Shown in pieces: positions 19,516-28,748 of a DNA stretch of 64,000 bases. Location of the stretch: assembly GCF_030362855.1 (NCBI RefSeq), contig NZ_JAUCBP010000007.1, forward strand, positions 744,675 through 808,674. The letters are read 5' to 3'. Below the pieces are notes generated by a model. It had not been told where the DNA came from. It saw nothing but the letters and a program-made list of their open reading frames with translations, and did no database searches. Source of the stretch: Neoalteromonas arenosi. GTDB lineage: Bacteria; Pseudomonadota; Gammaproteobacteria; Enterobacterales; Alteromonadaceae. Position 1 is the first letter of the stretch. Each line of letters starts with the position of its first letter. The position numbers and the translations under genes were made by a program.

Positions 19516-20190
19516 TTACGACCTCTTGGAACTCGCCAAACGCAACGCATTTTGGTCCACCTTTACGACCATACCCGTGTCGAGTTGCACATGGATACCA
19601 TCTTTCGCGACTTCAGTGATTACGGCAGGCATAGGTACTTTACCTAACTTAACTGTAACTTTAGTACCTACAGACACATCTGTCTCAGTGAGCTTTTGCG
19701 GAATTGGCTTATTAGAGCGAGAACTAGCTGAGTTAGTTCCCTTCTTAGCACTAAATGTCTTAGTGGATTTAGTGTTGCTTCCCGGTTTTTCGAATCGACG
19801 CTTTGGTTGCGCCTTTTTGAATTCTTTGCGCTTTTCTGCTGCTGCGGCCTTGCTTTCTTCTAGTTGTTTCTGTGCGTGCTCAGCGTGTTCTGCTTCGATT
19901 TGGGCATCAGCTTCACCTTGCAGATTTACGCGACTCACACCTTCTTTGACACTTTCCAAATAACGCCAGCTATTGGTGTAATGACGGAGTGACGAACGCA
20001 GTAACGTCTTACTCACGCGCGGCTCGTCTTCTAACGCCGCCGCTAAATCTTGAAAGATCCCAATTTTAAGGGGTTTAGCATCACCATTGATACTAAAGCA
20101 ATTAGGGAATGTTTCAGCTAAAAATGCGATGACTTCTTTACTATTGGCAAATTTTTGCGGTGTTTCCATTGAGCTTGAGGCACTATTCAT
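19516..20190 (-). CDS. proQ: RNA chaperone ProQ
   Basis: An RNA-binding global chaperone of about 224 residues. The N-terminal FinO/ProQ domain includes VIAFLAETFPNCFSINGDAK and RSSLRHYTNSWRYLES; then comes an acidic, alanine-rich linker and basic segments (KRKEFKKAQPKRRF), and a C-terminal Tudor-like domain with VGTKVTVKLGKVPMPAVI. Several starts are possible. 20190 (MNSASSS) gives an 8-base overlap with the preceding gene and has GAGACG upstream; 20214 and 20169 are alternatives. The gene lies between the small acidic protein and prc. Confidence 0.93.
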   Translation of the reverse strand: MNSASSSMETPQKFANSKEVIAFLAETFPNCFSINGDAKPLKIGIFQDLAAALEDEPRVSKTLLRSSLRHYTNSWRYLESVKEGVSRVNLQGEADAQIEAEHAEHAQKQLEESKAAAAEKRKEFKKAQPKRRFEKPGSNTKSTKTFSAKKGTNSASSRSNKPIPQKLTETDVSVGTKVTVKLGKVPMPAVITEVAKDGIHVQLDTGMVVKVDQNALRLASSKRS

Positions 20191-20476
20191 AATTCGTCTC
20201 GTGTTCTGAATCATCCCAAGTTGCTAGCAATTGGTCAACCCAATCAGACAAATCATCATCGTCTATTTCAGTTAGTTGTTGTTCTTTGTACCAAAACTCC
20301 CACGTGTGCTGCAGCATTTTTTCAAGTGATGCGGTATCTATTTCATCATCAACACGACTGTAGAGTGCATGCAGTAATAGATTCAGCGAATCACTTGCTG
20401 CCTCAGGATCATCGTGGTAATCATCCATATCAGCAGGTGTCGACAACACCGTATGAATATCAATCAGCTCTTTCAT
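20183..20476 (-). CDS. Small acidic protein of unknown function between msrC and proQ
   Basis: A 97-residue, strongly acidic cytoplasmic protein with no signal peptide or membrane segment. It has aspartate-rich stretches (DDYHDDPEAASDS, TEIDDDDLSDWVDQL) and a predicted helical middle. Its ATG overlaps the msrC stop by four bases and its end overlaps proQ by about eight, so it is translationally coupled in the operon. I do not recognise the family. Its placement directly before an RNA chaperone and its negative charge make a protein-protein role plausible, but this is speculation. Confidence 0.75.
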   Translation of the reverse strand: MKELIDIHTVLSTPADMDDYHDDPEAASDSLNLLLHALYSRVDDEIDTASLEKMLQHTWEFWYKEQQLTEIDDDDLSDWVDQLLATWDDSEHETNYE

Positions 20477-20925
20477 GACCAGTTTGCCACAAGAATATTT
20501 ACAATTTCGCTAAGGTTTTCTGCATCAATCGCGCTAAAGCGGTCAAATTCTGGGCTATCAATGTCTAAAACAGCCACAACTTCATCATTAACAATCAGCG
20601 GTATCACGATTTCTGAGTTGGAAGCAGAGTCACACGCAATATGTCCTTCAAACAGATGAACATCGGCGACTATCTGAGTGACTTTTGTCGCTGCAGCTGT
20701 CCCACAAACACCTTTACCAAAGGCGATGCGAATACACGCAGTTTGACCTTGAAAAGGACCTAATACTAATTCACCGTCAACAACACGGTAAAACCCTGCC
20801 CAGTTTAATCCTTGCATACCGTTAAACAGCAATGCACTTATATTCGCCATATTCGCGATAACATCGCTTTCATCGGCAGTCAGGGCGCGCGCTTGCGCAA
20901 TCAGAGTTTGATAGTCGGTTGTCAT
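20473..20925 (-). CDS. msrC: Free methionine-(R)-sulfoxide reductase (GAF domain)
   Basis: A 150-residue single GAF-domain enzyme that reduces free methionine-R-sulfoxide. The three active-site cysteines are visible in TACIRIAFGKGVCGTA and HIACDSASNSE, and the family C-terminus VLDIDSPEFDRFS is present. It lies seven bases after the SIMPL gene and overlaps the next gene by four bases. Placement ahead of proQ-prc resembles that in E. coli (yebR/msrC). Confidence 0.93.
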   Translation of the reverse strand: MTTDYQTLIAQARALTADESDVIANMANISALLFNGMQGLNWAGFYRVVDGELVLGPFQGQTACIRIAFGKGVCGTAAATKVTQIVADVHLFEGHIACDSASNSEIVIPLIVNDEVVAVLDIDSPEFDRFSAIDAENLSEIVNILVANWS

Positions 20926-20932
20926 AATTACC

Positions 20933-21637
20933 TTACAATAGAGAAAAAACGGCCGTTACGTTTGCATTAATGACTTGCGTGCCAGCCAATGCCGTTGACA
21001 TCTCAGCATCCATTGTCATTGCTCGATGCTGTGGAATCCCTTGATTATGGTGTTGATTAACAGAAATTAAATAGCCAATGCTGTCCTTAGTTGGCCGCAC
21101 AATAACTTCAGCCTTTTTTTGCGCGTCTTGCATCGCTAGCGCTAATGCTTGCTCATACAACGCGTCCGCATTACTCACTATAAATTCAAAATTTTCAATC
21201 CCTGTTGCGCCAGCGCGCAGAACCGCGTCGATGAGTTGGCCATATTGTCCAATACTGCTGTGGTTAACACTGATCATCCGGGTTAAAACGAAACCAATTT
21301 GAATGCGTTCTCTGTCGCGCATTTCAAATCCAGGGCGCAGCGAAATTTGCATCGTTCGCACATACGATCGATCAACCTCAAGCGCATCAAGTGCATTGAT
21401 AATTGCACGGGTTTTCTCTTCAATTTGCTCATTCAGTTTTGTCGCCACAGGGCCTTTCAATTCGACACTAAATACTACCCGAAAGCGGTCAGGAATAGCG
21501 CTAACGGCTCCCTGACCTTGCACGGTCACTGTGCGCTGTAGCACCTGATTATTCTGCGAATACAGCTGCGCTTGAGCTACTACTGCGGGCAAAAACAGCC
21601 CGATACTAATTACCCACTTTGCCATCCAAGTTGTCAT
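20933..21637 (-). CDS. SIMPL (DUF541, YggE-like) domain protein
   Basis: A 234-residue exported protein with a signal peptide (to about AVVAQA) and a SIMPL domain starting at VTVQGQGAVSAIPDRFRVVF. E. coli YggE relatives lower oxidative stress, and SIMPL domains occur in proteins linked to signalling, but the molecular activity is unknown. AGGAG lies seven bases before the ATG. It is the first gene of the SIMPL-msrC-proQ-prc operon; pairing with a methionine-sulfoxide reductase agrees with an oxidative-stress theme. Confidence 0.87.
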   Translation of the reverse strand: MTTWMAKWVISIGLFLPAVVAQAQLYSQNNQVLQRTVTVQGQGAVSAIPDRFRVVFSVELKGPVATKLNEQIEEKTRAIINALDALEVDRSYVRTMQISLRPGFEMRDRERIQIGFVLTRMISVNHSSIGQYGQLIDAVLRAGATGIENFEFIVSNADALYEQALALAMQDAQKKAEVIVRPTKDSIGYLISVNQHHNQGIPQHRAMTMDAEMSTALAGTQVINANVTAVFSLL

Positions 21638-21715
21638 GTGTTTCTCCTGGTAGATGAACGAATGAGCTTAGACTATCTCGACAGAACTGAACACCTAATG
21701 AACCGATATTCATTA

Positions 21716-22945
21716 CTACCCAAAAAACCAATAGCTAACCATTATTGCCGTAAAAATACCGGCAAAATCGGCGGCCAAACAACACCCTACTGCGTAGCGA
21801 CTGTGTTTGACTCCGACAGCACCCAAATAAACGGCCAATACATAAAAGGTTGTTTCCGTGGAGCCTTGCATCACTGAAGCTAAGCGGCCGACAAATGAAT
21901 CTGCACCGTGATACTGCATTGTTTCAATCATTAAAGCGCGTGCCCCAGAACCACTTAGAGGCTTCATCAATGCCGTTGGAATAGCATCAACAAATCGCGT
22001 ATCAAAACCGAGTAAAGCGACACCGCCAGCAATCGCTTCGCCGACATAGGTCAATAAGCCACTCGCACGTAACATGCCAATCGCAAACAACATCGCCAAT
22101 AAATAAGGAATAATCATGATCGCGACGTCAAACCCCTTTTTGGCTCCTTCGACAAACAACTCGTAGGTATTTTGTCCTTTGCGCCAACCGGCAATAAGTA
22201 CTATCACCACAAAAGACAATAACGCAAAGTTAGCCACCAGACTTGACTGCTGCGCCAATTGTTCAGATGCCAGGGTGGAAAAATACAAAATAATGGCTGT
22301 CAACAGGCTAAAAATTGCCAACAGATAAAGCATCACAACACGATTAAATAAATTAACTCGTTGCACGGCACAGGTTACAAATAGCCCGACCAAGGTTGAT
22401 GCACTTGTTGCGAGTAAGATTGGAATAAAAACATCGGTAGGTTGGGCGGCACCCTGCTCTGCGCGGTACAAGAATACGGCAATAGGAAAAAGAGTAACTG
22501 ATGATGTATTCAATACGAGGAACAGTATTTGGCTATTGGTAAGCGTTTCCTTGTCATGCGCCAACGATTGCATATCTTGCATCGCTTTTATACCGAACGG
22601 TGTTGCTGCGTTATCAAGGCCCAAGACATTGGCTGACATGTTCATGGTAATACTGCCAATTGCGGGATGACCACGCGGAATATCCGGCATTAATCGGCAC
22701 AGCAACGGCTCCAGTACCTTAGAGACTTTTGCAATTAAACCGGAATTCTCAGCAACCTGGAATATACCTAACCAAAACGCCAGCAAACCAATCAGGCCAA
22801 TCGCAATTTCAACACTGAGTTTCGCCATTGCCGTGATGGCATCCATGGTATTGGCAAAAGCATTGAGTTCTGCAGAAAAAATGACCTGCCACAGCGTGGC
22901 TAAAAACGCTGCAACGATAAACGCCAACCAAATCCGATGTAACAT
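21716..22945 (-). CDS. Nucleoside-recognition (Gate) domain membrane protein, SpmA/SpmB-like fusion
   Basis: A 409-residue inner-membrane protein with about ten helices and two Gate domains. The first half contains GHPAIGSITMNMSANVLGLD and NAATPFGIKAMQ, the second SGSGARALMIETMQYHGADS and GSTETTFYVLAVYLG. These match spore maturation proteins A and B joined into one chain, a common form in non-sporulating Gammaproteobacteria. The transported compound is unknown; Gate domains occur in nucleoside and other small-molecule transporters. It precedes no obvious partner and is separated from the SIMPL operon by about 80 bases. Confidence 0.85.
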   Translation of the reverse strand: MLHRIWLAFIVAAFLATLWQVIFSAELNAFANTMDAITAMAKLSVEIAIGLIGLLAFWLGIFQVAENSGLIAKVSKVLEPLLCRLMPDIPRGHPAIGSITMNMSANVLGLDNAATPFGIKAMQDMQSLAHDKETLTNSQILFLVLNTSSVTLFPIAVFLYRAEQGAAQPTDVFIPILLATSASTLVGLFVTCAVQRVNLFNRVVMLYLLAIFSLLTAIILYFSTLASEQLAQQSSLVANFALLSFVVIVLIAGWRKGQNTYELFVEGAKKGFDVAIMIIPYLLAMLFAIGMLRASGLLTYVGEAIAGGVALLGFDTRFVDAIPTALMKPLSGSGARALMIETMQYHGADSFVGRLASVMQGSTETTFYVLAVYLGAVGVKHSRYAVGCCLAADFAGIFTAIMVSYWFFG

Positions 22946-23005
22946 GTAACCATCTCAAAACCGATCTACTTACATGGTACACCAGATGTTTTTTTTTGAG
23001 TAATT

Positions 23006-24148
23006 TTAGTTATTTAACACCGCATCCAAGGCTGCGATACAGTGTTGAACATTTTTCTCTGTACACGTACTTCCCATCAAACCAATCCGCCAAACTTTGC
23101 CGGCAAATTCACCTAAACCTGCGCCAATTTCAAGACCGAAACGCCGTAACAATTCACTCCGGACTGCTGCGTCATCAACACCATCAGGAATGTTGACTAC
23201 GTTTAACTGTGGGAGCCTGTAGTCCTGGCTAACAGCAAAGCTCAAACCTAAGCTCTCCAGACCATTAACAAGTTTTTGGTGATGTGCGGCATGACGCTGC
23301 CAGGCATTTTCAAGGCCCTCTTGATGAACCATTAATAATGACTCGTGAATTGCATACAAACTATTCACCGGCGCCGTATGGTGATAGGCGCGTTTAGCCC
23401 CTTTACCCCAATAACCGACGATAAGGTTCATATCTAAAAACCAACTCTGTACGGGCGTTTTGCGGTTTTGTATAACATTAACTGCGGCGTCGCTAAACGA
23501 CACAGGGGAAATACCAGGAACACAACTTAAACATTTTTGTGAGCCGGAGTACGTTGCATCGATTTGCCAATCGTCAACCTCAAGCTGCACTCCCGCCAGC
23601 GATGTTACTGTATCCACAATAGTCAAACAGTTGTGCTGCTTGGCGATCCGGCATAGCGTTTCAGCGTCATTGCGCACACCGGTGCTCGTTTCTGCGTGTA
23701 CAAACGCGACGATTTTGGTATCCGGATGCTGTTTAAGTGCGGCTTCAAGCGCTTCGGGAGAGGTTTGTGTTCCCCAGGGACTTACAACCTCAACAGCAAC
23801 ACCACCGCAACGGATGACGTTTTCCTTCATCCGGCCGCCAAATACTCCGTTTATACACACAATGACCTTGTCATTTGGCTCAACCAAATTAGCGAAACAG
23901 GCTTCCATACCCGCAGATCCTGGCGCAGAAATTGGCATGGTTAAGGTATTTTTTGTGCGGAATACGTACCGCATTAAATCCCCGACTTCATCCATTAATC
24001 CAATGAACTGCGGATCTAGATGTCCCAACGTTGGACGAGCTAACGCATTCAATACACGAGGACTGACATCAGAGGGACCAGGTCCCATTAATGTGCGTTG
24101 TTGTGGAATAAAGGTTGAATAGTTTTGGCGAGATTGCGTATCACTCAT
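23006..24148 (-). CDS. Class V aminotransferase, alanine/serine-glyoxylate type
   Basis: A 380-residue PLP enzyme. The N-terminus has LMGPGPSDVSPRVLNALARP and LGHLDPQF, diagnostic of the alanine-glyoxylate/serine-glyoxylate group. The PLP lysine is K205 in SGSQKCLSCVPGISP, preceded by the PLP-binding aspartate in TIVDTVTSLAGV. It probably transfers an amino group from alanine or serine to glyoxylate; which donor is used cannot be read here. GGAGG lies seven bases before the ATG. It stands alone on the minus strand. Confidence 0.9.
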   Translation of the reverse strand: MSDTQSRQNYSTFIPQQRTLMGPGPSDVSPRVLNALARPTLGHLDPQFIGLMDEVGDLMRYVFRTKNTLTMPISAPGSAGMEACFANLVEPNDKVIVCINGVFGGRMKENVIRCGGVAVEVVSPWGTQTSPEALEAALKQHPDTKIVAFVHAETSTGVRNDAETLCRIAKQHNCLTIVDTVTSLAGVQLEVDDWQIDATYSGSQKCLSCVPGISPVSFSDAAVNVIQNRKTPVQSWFLDMNLIVGYWGKGAKRAYHHTAPVNSLYAIHESLLMVHQEGLENAWQRHAAHHQKLVNGLESLGLSFAVSQDYRLPQLNVVNIPDGVDDAAVRSELLRRFGLEIGAGLGEFAGKVWRIGLMGSTCTEKNVQHCIAALDAVLNN

Positions 24149-24439
24149 TGAATACCTCCGGGAGAATCTTTTGTGATTGTTTCATACATTCACAGAAATT
24201 CAATTACCCATAACAGACATTCACGCAAATTATGTTTTGAGGATAACTTTGTGGATAACCAGTGGAACAAATTTTTTTTTACAAAATAACAAATTGTTTG
24301 TTAGGAAAAAATACTCGATTAGCAGCCAATATTGGCGTTCAGCTGCAATCGGAACCGGTCATTTTGTGGTCTAATAGCAATAGAATTTGCAGTAATCTGA
24401 ACTTTTTAGGAAAATATGTTTAATATTTAACCAATTATG

Positions 24440-24556
24440 TTCTATTATTAATGTTCGAAATTTTGTAGTACATTTCTCCCAAGGAAAAGTTAGCGCACGG
24501 CTCAGCAATGAGCCATTCCCCTAGGCCCAGAATTTTTTAATTCTGGGCATTTTTTA
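24440..24556 (+). ncRNA. Candidate small RNA with GNRA hairpin and terminator
   Basis: The 438-base gap 24149-24586 lies between two minus-strand genes but contains a clear plus-strand terminator. Upstream is TATTAT (24443-24448), a possible -10 box without a strong -35. The candidate transcript holds a hairpin with arms GGCTCA (24499-24504) and TGAGCC (24509-24514) closed by a GCAA tetraloop, flanked by GGAA and TTCC that can extend the helix. The terminator follows. No open frame with a ribosome site fits. Exact 5' end and function are unknown; no match to a known sRNA family was recognised. Confidence 0.5.
24525..24555 (+). terminator. Plus-strand rho-independent terminator
   Basis: GCCCAGAATT (24525-24534) pairs with AATTCTGGGC (24539-24548), and ATTTTTT follows. 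On the minus strand no T run follows, so it acts on plus-strand RNA, although no plus-strand protein gene lies upstream. Confidence 0.85.
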
Positions 24557-24586
24557 TGCGTAATAAAACCACAAGCACACAGCCTG

Positions 24587-25111
24587 CTATTGACTAATTA
24601 ACGTCAACTGGCTGTTAAAATCCTTCGCATTTTGGGCGTAGTGTGCGGCCGATTTTTCCAGCTGTTCGCCCATTGCTTCAGGAATTGTCTTTACAATTTT
24701 TGCTGGGGAGCCCATCACCAAAGAATAGTCCGGAATCTCCATACCTTCGGTCACGAGTGAATTAGCACCAATTACACAATACTTGCCAATCTTAGCACCA
24801 TTTAAGATTACGGCATTTATACCAATTAGGCTGTAGTCGCCTATTTCACAGCCATGCAACATAACCTTGTGACCAACGGTTATTCCCTTGCCTAATGTCA
24901 AGGGAATACCAAAGTCAGTGTGTAATACACTGCCGTCCTGCACATTTGTTGACTCTCCAATGGTAATCGTATCGCAATCTCCACGAATCACGGCGTTAAA
25001 CCATACGCTAGCATTTTCATGTATTACGACCTTCCCCATAACATGCGCACCAGGAGCAACATAAGCGCTATTAGCGATATCCGGACAGTGTTGTTTAAAC
25101 TGGTAGATCAT
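24587..25111 (-). CDS. Gamma-carbonic anhydrase family protein (YrdA/PaaY-like)
   Basis: A 174-residue left-handed beta-helix protein made of hexapeptide repeats, of the gamma-carbonic anhydrase family. Metal-ligand-type histidines occur in [10 protein letters not shown] and [14 protein letters not shown]. Family members are trimeric and bind zinc or iron; YrdA and PaaY relatives vary in carbonic anhydrase or thioesterase activity. The start overlaps the tesB stop by one base (TAATG). Pairing with an acyl-CoA thioesterase is notable because PaaY itself has thioesterase activity. Confidence 0.9.
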   Translation of the reverse strand: MIYQFKQHCPDIANSAYVAPGAHVMGKVVIHENASVWFNAVIRGDCDTITIGESTNVQDGSVLHTDFGIPLTLGKGITVGHKVMLHGCEIGDYSLIGINAVILNGAKIGKYCVIGANSLVTEGMEIPDYSLVMGSPAKIVKTIPEAMGEQLEKSAAHYAQNAKDFNSQLTLISQ

Positions 25112-25977
25112 TATTTGCCCCCTGTGTAACGCACCAAGCCTTCTTGCGCAGTGCTGGCGACTAACACGCCGTGTTGATTAAAAATCTTGCCATTGACCAA
25201 CCCGCGAGCATTGCCACTTTTGGGGCTTTCCATTACATATAAATGCCATTCGTTTATATTGACCTCTTGATGAAACCATATCGAGTGGTCGATGGTAGCG
25301 ATCCGCAACTTAGGGTCATTTATAGCTACCCCATGAGGCTGCAAGGCGGTACCCAGAAAGTGAAAGTCAGACGCGTAGGCCAAAACTGCGCGGTGCAAGC
25401 TGTCAGTATTTGGTAATGTCACCGGCGCACGCAACCATACCTGCTTTTGTGGCACAGTAATTTCAGTACTGTAAGGTTTCATTGCCTCCACTGTGCGCAG
25501 ATCAATGGCCTTGTGGTAATGCATCGCATTGCGCATCCCTTTGCCAATCAAATGCCCGTTTTGTTCATAAAATTCGACGTCACTCAATGTAGATTCACAA
25601 TCGGGTGCATCCGGCATCTCAGCAAACTGATGGGTTAAATTGTCTTCTTGTACTTGAAACGATGCGGTCATGTAGAAAATGTTTTTCCCGTTTTGAATTG
25701 CTTTCACGCGACGCGTGGAAAAGCTACCGCCATCGCGGACGTTTTCTACTTCATAAATAACCGGCTTACTCGCATCACCGGGTAGTAAAAAGTACGAGTG
25801 ATAAGAGTGACATACCCGATCGTCAGGCACAGTTCTCGTTGCTGCCTCTAGAGACTGTCCTAATACTTGCCCCCCAAAAAGGGCGCGAAAGCCCAAGTCC
25901 CAGCTAATTCCACGATAGAGTGAAGCATCTAACGTTTCCAGTGCCATTAATTCTTCTAGGGATGCAATTTGTGTCAT
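25111..25977 (-). CDS. tesB: Acyl-CoA thioesterase II
   Basis: A 288-residue double-hotdog thioesterase that hydrolyses medium- to long-chain acyl-CoA in the cytoplasm. Family features are the N-terminal [20 protein letters not shown], the middle [14 protein letters not shown], and the C-terminal [12 protein letters not shown] and [11 protein letters not shown], which include the catalytic aspartate region. The length matches E. coli TesB. The ATG overlaps the upstream kinase stop by four bases, indicating translational coupling with a signalling protein. Confidence 0.95.
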   Translation of the reverse strand: MTQIASLEELMALETLDASLYRGISWDLGFRALFGGQVLGQSLEAATRTVPDDRVCHSYHSYFLLPGDASKPVIYEVENVRDGGSFSTRRVKAIQNGKNIFYMTASFQVQEDNLTHQFAEMPDAPDCESTLSDVEFYEQNGHLIGKGMRNAMHYHKAIDLRTVEAMKPYSTEITVPQKQVWLRAPVTLPNTDSLHRAVLAYASDFHFLGTALQPHGVAINDPKLRIATIDHSIWFHQEVNINEWHLYVMESPKSGNARGLVNGKIFNQHGVLVASTAQEGLVRYTGGK

Positions 25978-27806
25978 TCACTTGCCCTTGTTTGATTGGG
26001 ATAATAATGCGTTTTTGCCTTTGCTCGATGTTCAAAGAAGCGCGTATCTTTATAGGGTAATTTCATAAAACCTGAAATGCCAATACCCTCAATAGTTGGT
26101 ATTAGTTCGATTACACGCTCCAATAACTCAGAAAAACGCTGTTCTTCGCGATGATCGAGCAATTTGTAATAGTTGTGTATTTTCAAGTGTTTGGGTAATG
26201 CCTCGAATATAATACAACCGGTGTGATGGATTTTGTTCAGTTGGGCGATAATATCGAGTAACGGCTCGGGTAACTTAAGCAACTCGTCCGGATCTTCACC
26301 ATCTTCAAAATACGAGTGCATCCGGCCTTCATCCTCAAATACCGATAATTTGCTTTTCTCAAACGGTATACGCATACCCGCGCTCGGCTGAAACGCCTGT
26401 GCCTCATCATCGCGTTCAATGTGTAAGGTGTCTTTGGCGTTGAACATGCAACTTTTAAAAATACCATCGCGGTGGATCGCTCGCGCGAGTGTAACAACCA
26501 CGTTAACCGACATATCAAAACTGTATTTGAGTTCTGGGTCGAACAAATTGAGGCTTGAATCAATAAATACACCTTCTGGCTGCCAACGCACAACCAAACC
26601 GCCAACCACCGGATATTTACCTAAGCGAGAAACGGCAGCAATAAACGCCTTTTCTGTTTCGCCCATACCCTGCATATAGTTTTTGTAATAGCGCTCAAAC
26701 TGGGCATCATTAATGTATTTTAAATCGTCTTCATCGATTTCTGCCTGCTGTCGTAAATAAGATTTTCTCGAGCTATACACAACAGTCTCAATTTCTTTTT
26801 CTCGCCGCGTAGCCCAGGAGGGTATTAAAGCAGCCATGGTCGGTGGCGGCGTAGTTGCCAACTTGATGTTCTTCAGCAGGTATATGTGTTTAAAGAAGGC
26901 ATCGCCTGCCGCTCGTCGTTGTTTGTCATCGTCACTGAGTAAGCCAGTTAAAATATCTGCGAACACCCGCGGTAAACCCAGTGCCGAAGGGGGGATCACG
27001 TGGCGTCCAAACCGCGCAGACTGCCCCGATGCCAACGCATACAAAGTACTAGCAAGACCTTGCTCGTCAAAGCGTGGCGAGGACAACGCCCCATTTAGCT
27101 GATCATCGCCGATAAAATACACATCGCCCAAGCGCGAATTAGTGTGCTGGATATCAGCCGACATCAAATCCATCACGTTTTGATTAACATGCTGACCGTA
27201 TTCATCTAATTGTGCATGGACACTACTGCCCCAATCTATCAAGCCTACAGTCTCTGTGGCGGCATCCCAAACCACGTTTGACGGCTTAATATCACCATGC
27301 ACAATTGGCTTTAACCCCTTCACAGTTTTGTTGGTGCGCAGTGCAATCAACACATCGGCAAGCTGTACAGCAATTTTCAGCAGCATCCCTACCGGCAGTG
27401 GTCCTAAGCGTAATGAAACTTTCTCTAAATCTTCACCTTGTGCTCGGTGCATGACAAGAATGGATTGTCGCTTGATCTGTTGAAATTGAATTAATGGCGG
27501 CACGTGCGGATGCTGCACTTGGCCGAGCATAAAGGCTTCTTCTTCAAGACGATCTTGAACGTGTTGTGGTAGGTTAATACGTGAAAACTTAAACACATGT
27601 TCTTCGCCGCGGTTATTAGTGCCAGCGAAGGCAAAGCCAAAAGCGCCTTTACCGATCATCTCAATGTTTTTATAGCCCAAGCGTTGCAACTGTTTAGTAC
27701 AGAGCGCGAACCAATCTTTTAATTTTTTGGCGTCCGCATGAGAGAGCAAATAAATGCTCTGCTCTTCGGGGATGTAAAAGTGTTTTAAATCACTTTGGTT
27801 CTGCAT
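25974..27806 (-). CDS. Ser/Thr protein kinase, non-RD type, with long C-terminal region
   Basis: A 610-residue protein with an N-terminal eukaryotic-like kinase domain (about residues 45-310). The glycine loop GKGAFG is at 52-57, the ATP lysine is probably K73 in VFKFS, the catalytic loop HGDIKPSN is at 170-177 and the metal-binding motif is DWG (191-193) in place of DFG. The arginine of HRD is glycine, so it is a non-RD kinase. The remaining 300 residues are soluble, without membrane helices, and I recognise no domain. The gene starts two bases after rlmJ and overlaps tesB by four bases. Substrates are unknown. Confidence 0.85.
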   Translation of the reverse strand: MQNQSDLKHFYIPEEQSIYLLSHADAKKLKDWFALCTKQLQRLGYKNIEMIGKGAFGFAFAGTNNRGEEHVFKFSRINLPQHVQDRLEEEAFMLGQVQHPHVPPLIQFQQIKRQSILVMHRAQGEDLEKVSLRLGPLPVGMLLKIAVQLADVLIALRTNKTVKGLKPIVHGDIKPSNVVWDAATETVGLIDWGSSVHAQLDEYGQHVNQNVMDLMSADIQHTNSRLGDVYFIGDDQLNGALSSPRFDEQGLASTLYALASGQSARFGRHVIPPSALGLPRVFADILTGLLSDDDKQRRAAGDAFFKHIYLLKNIKLATTPPPTMAALIPSWATRREKEIETVVYSSRKSYLRQQAEIDEDDLKYINDAQFERYYKNYMQGMGETEKAFIAAVSRLGKYPVVGGLVVRWQPEGVFIDSSLNLFDPELKYSFDMSVNVVVTLARAIHRDGIFKSCMFNAKDTLHIERDDEAQAFQPSAGMRIPFEKSKLSVFEDEGRMHSYFEDGEDPDELLKLPEPLLDIIAQLNKIHHTGCIIFEALPKHLKIHNYYKLLDHREEQRFSELLERVIELIPTIEGIGISGFMKLPYKDTRFFEHRAKAKTHYYPNQTRASE

Positions 27807-27808
27807 GA

Positions 27809-28651
27809 CTACTCAGCGTGCACTAGCCAATCAAGTGTAGTTTTGGTCGCACCTAACTGGTGCGATAAATCGGGCAAGACGGCCTCGATAGATTCAAACA
27901 GTTGCCATGGCGGATTGATTATCAACATCCCTGACCCGTACATGCCTACATCACTGGTGGGGTCACTGACTTCAAGTTGTAAATTAAATGCGCTGGCGCA
28001 TTCAAGTTGGGCTAATGCCGCTTGCATTTGTTCGCTGGCTTTGGCTTTCTGACCTGCCCGTTTTGTTAGCATTGGGTACCACACTAAAACGCACGCATTA
28101 GCCCAACGACGGAGCAATTTACCCACCGACGAATTCACTTGTTCATATTCACTTAATTGCTCATATGGTGGGTCAATAAGCACCACACCGCGTTTAATTT
28201 GGGGCGGCGTAGTCGCCAGTAGCCCTTCAAAACCATCACGGTTATGAATATTCGCGTTGCGTAAAAAACGCTGGCGCTTTAATTTTTGATATTCAGACGG
28301 ATGCAGTTCCATAAGCGTCAGTTGATCATTATCACGTAACTGACTAGCCGCTAGCCAAGGGGAGCCTGGATATACCCCCTGCTCTGCCGCGGTAATAAGC
28401 AATGCCTGGTAGCGCTGTAATAATCCGTGATGCTGGGTGGCGGCATTAATCAGCGCCACACCCGTTTGGTATTCTTTGTTTTGTTCAACTTGTGCGTCGT
28501 CGAGCGCGTACGCACCTGCGCCTGCATGAGTATCAATAACCGAAAAAGGCTTGGTTTTTTGCGCCAGCTTTTCCAACACAGCTAACAAGCTTAGATGCTT
28601 TATAACGTCGGCGTGGTTGCCACTGTGAAAGGCGTGTTTATAGCTTAACAA
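27809..28651 (-). CDS. rlmJ: 23S rRNA (adenine(2030)-N(6))-methyltransferase
   Basis: A 280-residue SAM-dependent methyltransferase that modifies A2030 of 23S rRNA. The N-terminus MLSYKHAFHSGNHADVIKHL is the family signature, and the catalytic motif DPPYEQ is near residue 155. SAM-binding regions include VIDTHAGAGAYAL. It begins the rlmJ-kinase-tesB-gamma-CA run with almost no spacing, so a housekeeping rRNA gene leads a signalling and acyl-CoA operon. Confidence 0.95.
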   Translation of the reverse strand: MLSYKHAFHSGNHADVIKHLSLLAVLEKLAQKTKPFSVIDTHAGAGAYALDDAQVEQNKEYQTGVALINAATQHHGLLQRYQALLITAAEQGVYPGSPWLAASQLRDNDQLTLMELHPSEYQKLKRQRFLRNANIHNRDGFEGLLATTPPQIKRGVVLIDPPYEQLSEYEQVNSSVGKLLRRWANACVLVWYPMLTKRAGQKAKASEQMQAALAQLECASAFNLQLEVSDPTSDVGMYGSGMLIINPPWQLFESIEAVLPDLSHQLGATKTTLDWLVHAE

Positions 28652-28714
28652 ACTGAGTTTCCAGGGGGATTTTATGCCAGCATTTAATCATTTGTGACCC
28701 CCTGAGTAAACTTG

Positions 28715-28740
28715 AAAAGCGCGCGGCTCGATGCCGCACG
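28715..28740 (-). terminator. Probable terminator of the branched-chain dehydrogenase operon
   Basis: On the minus strand GTGCGGC and GCCGCGC flank ATCGA and are followed by TTTT. It lies just after the E2 stop. The T run is short, so efficiency is uncertain. Confidence 0.55.
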
Positions 28741-28748
28741 CAATTAAT

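Noticed and set aside
24177-24374. Plus-strand frame of 65 codons upstream of the candidate sRNA
   Set aside because: No ribosome site, AT-rich composition and unconvincing product; the region reads better as noncoding.
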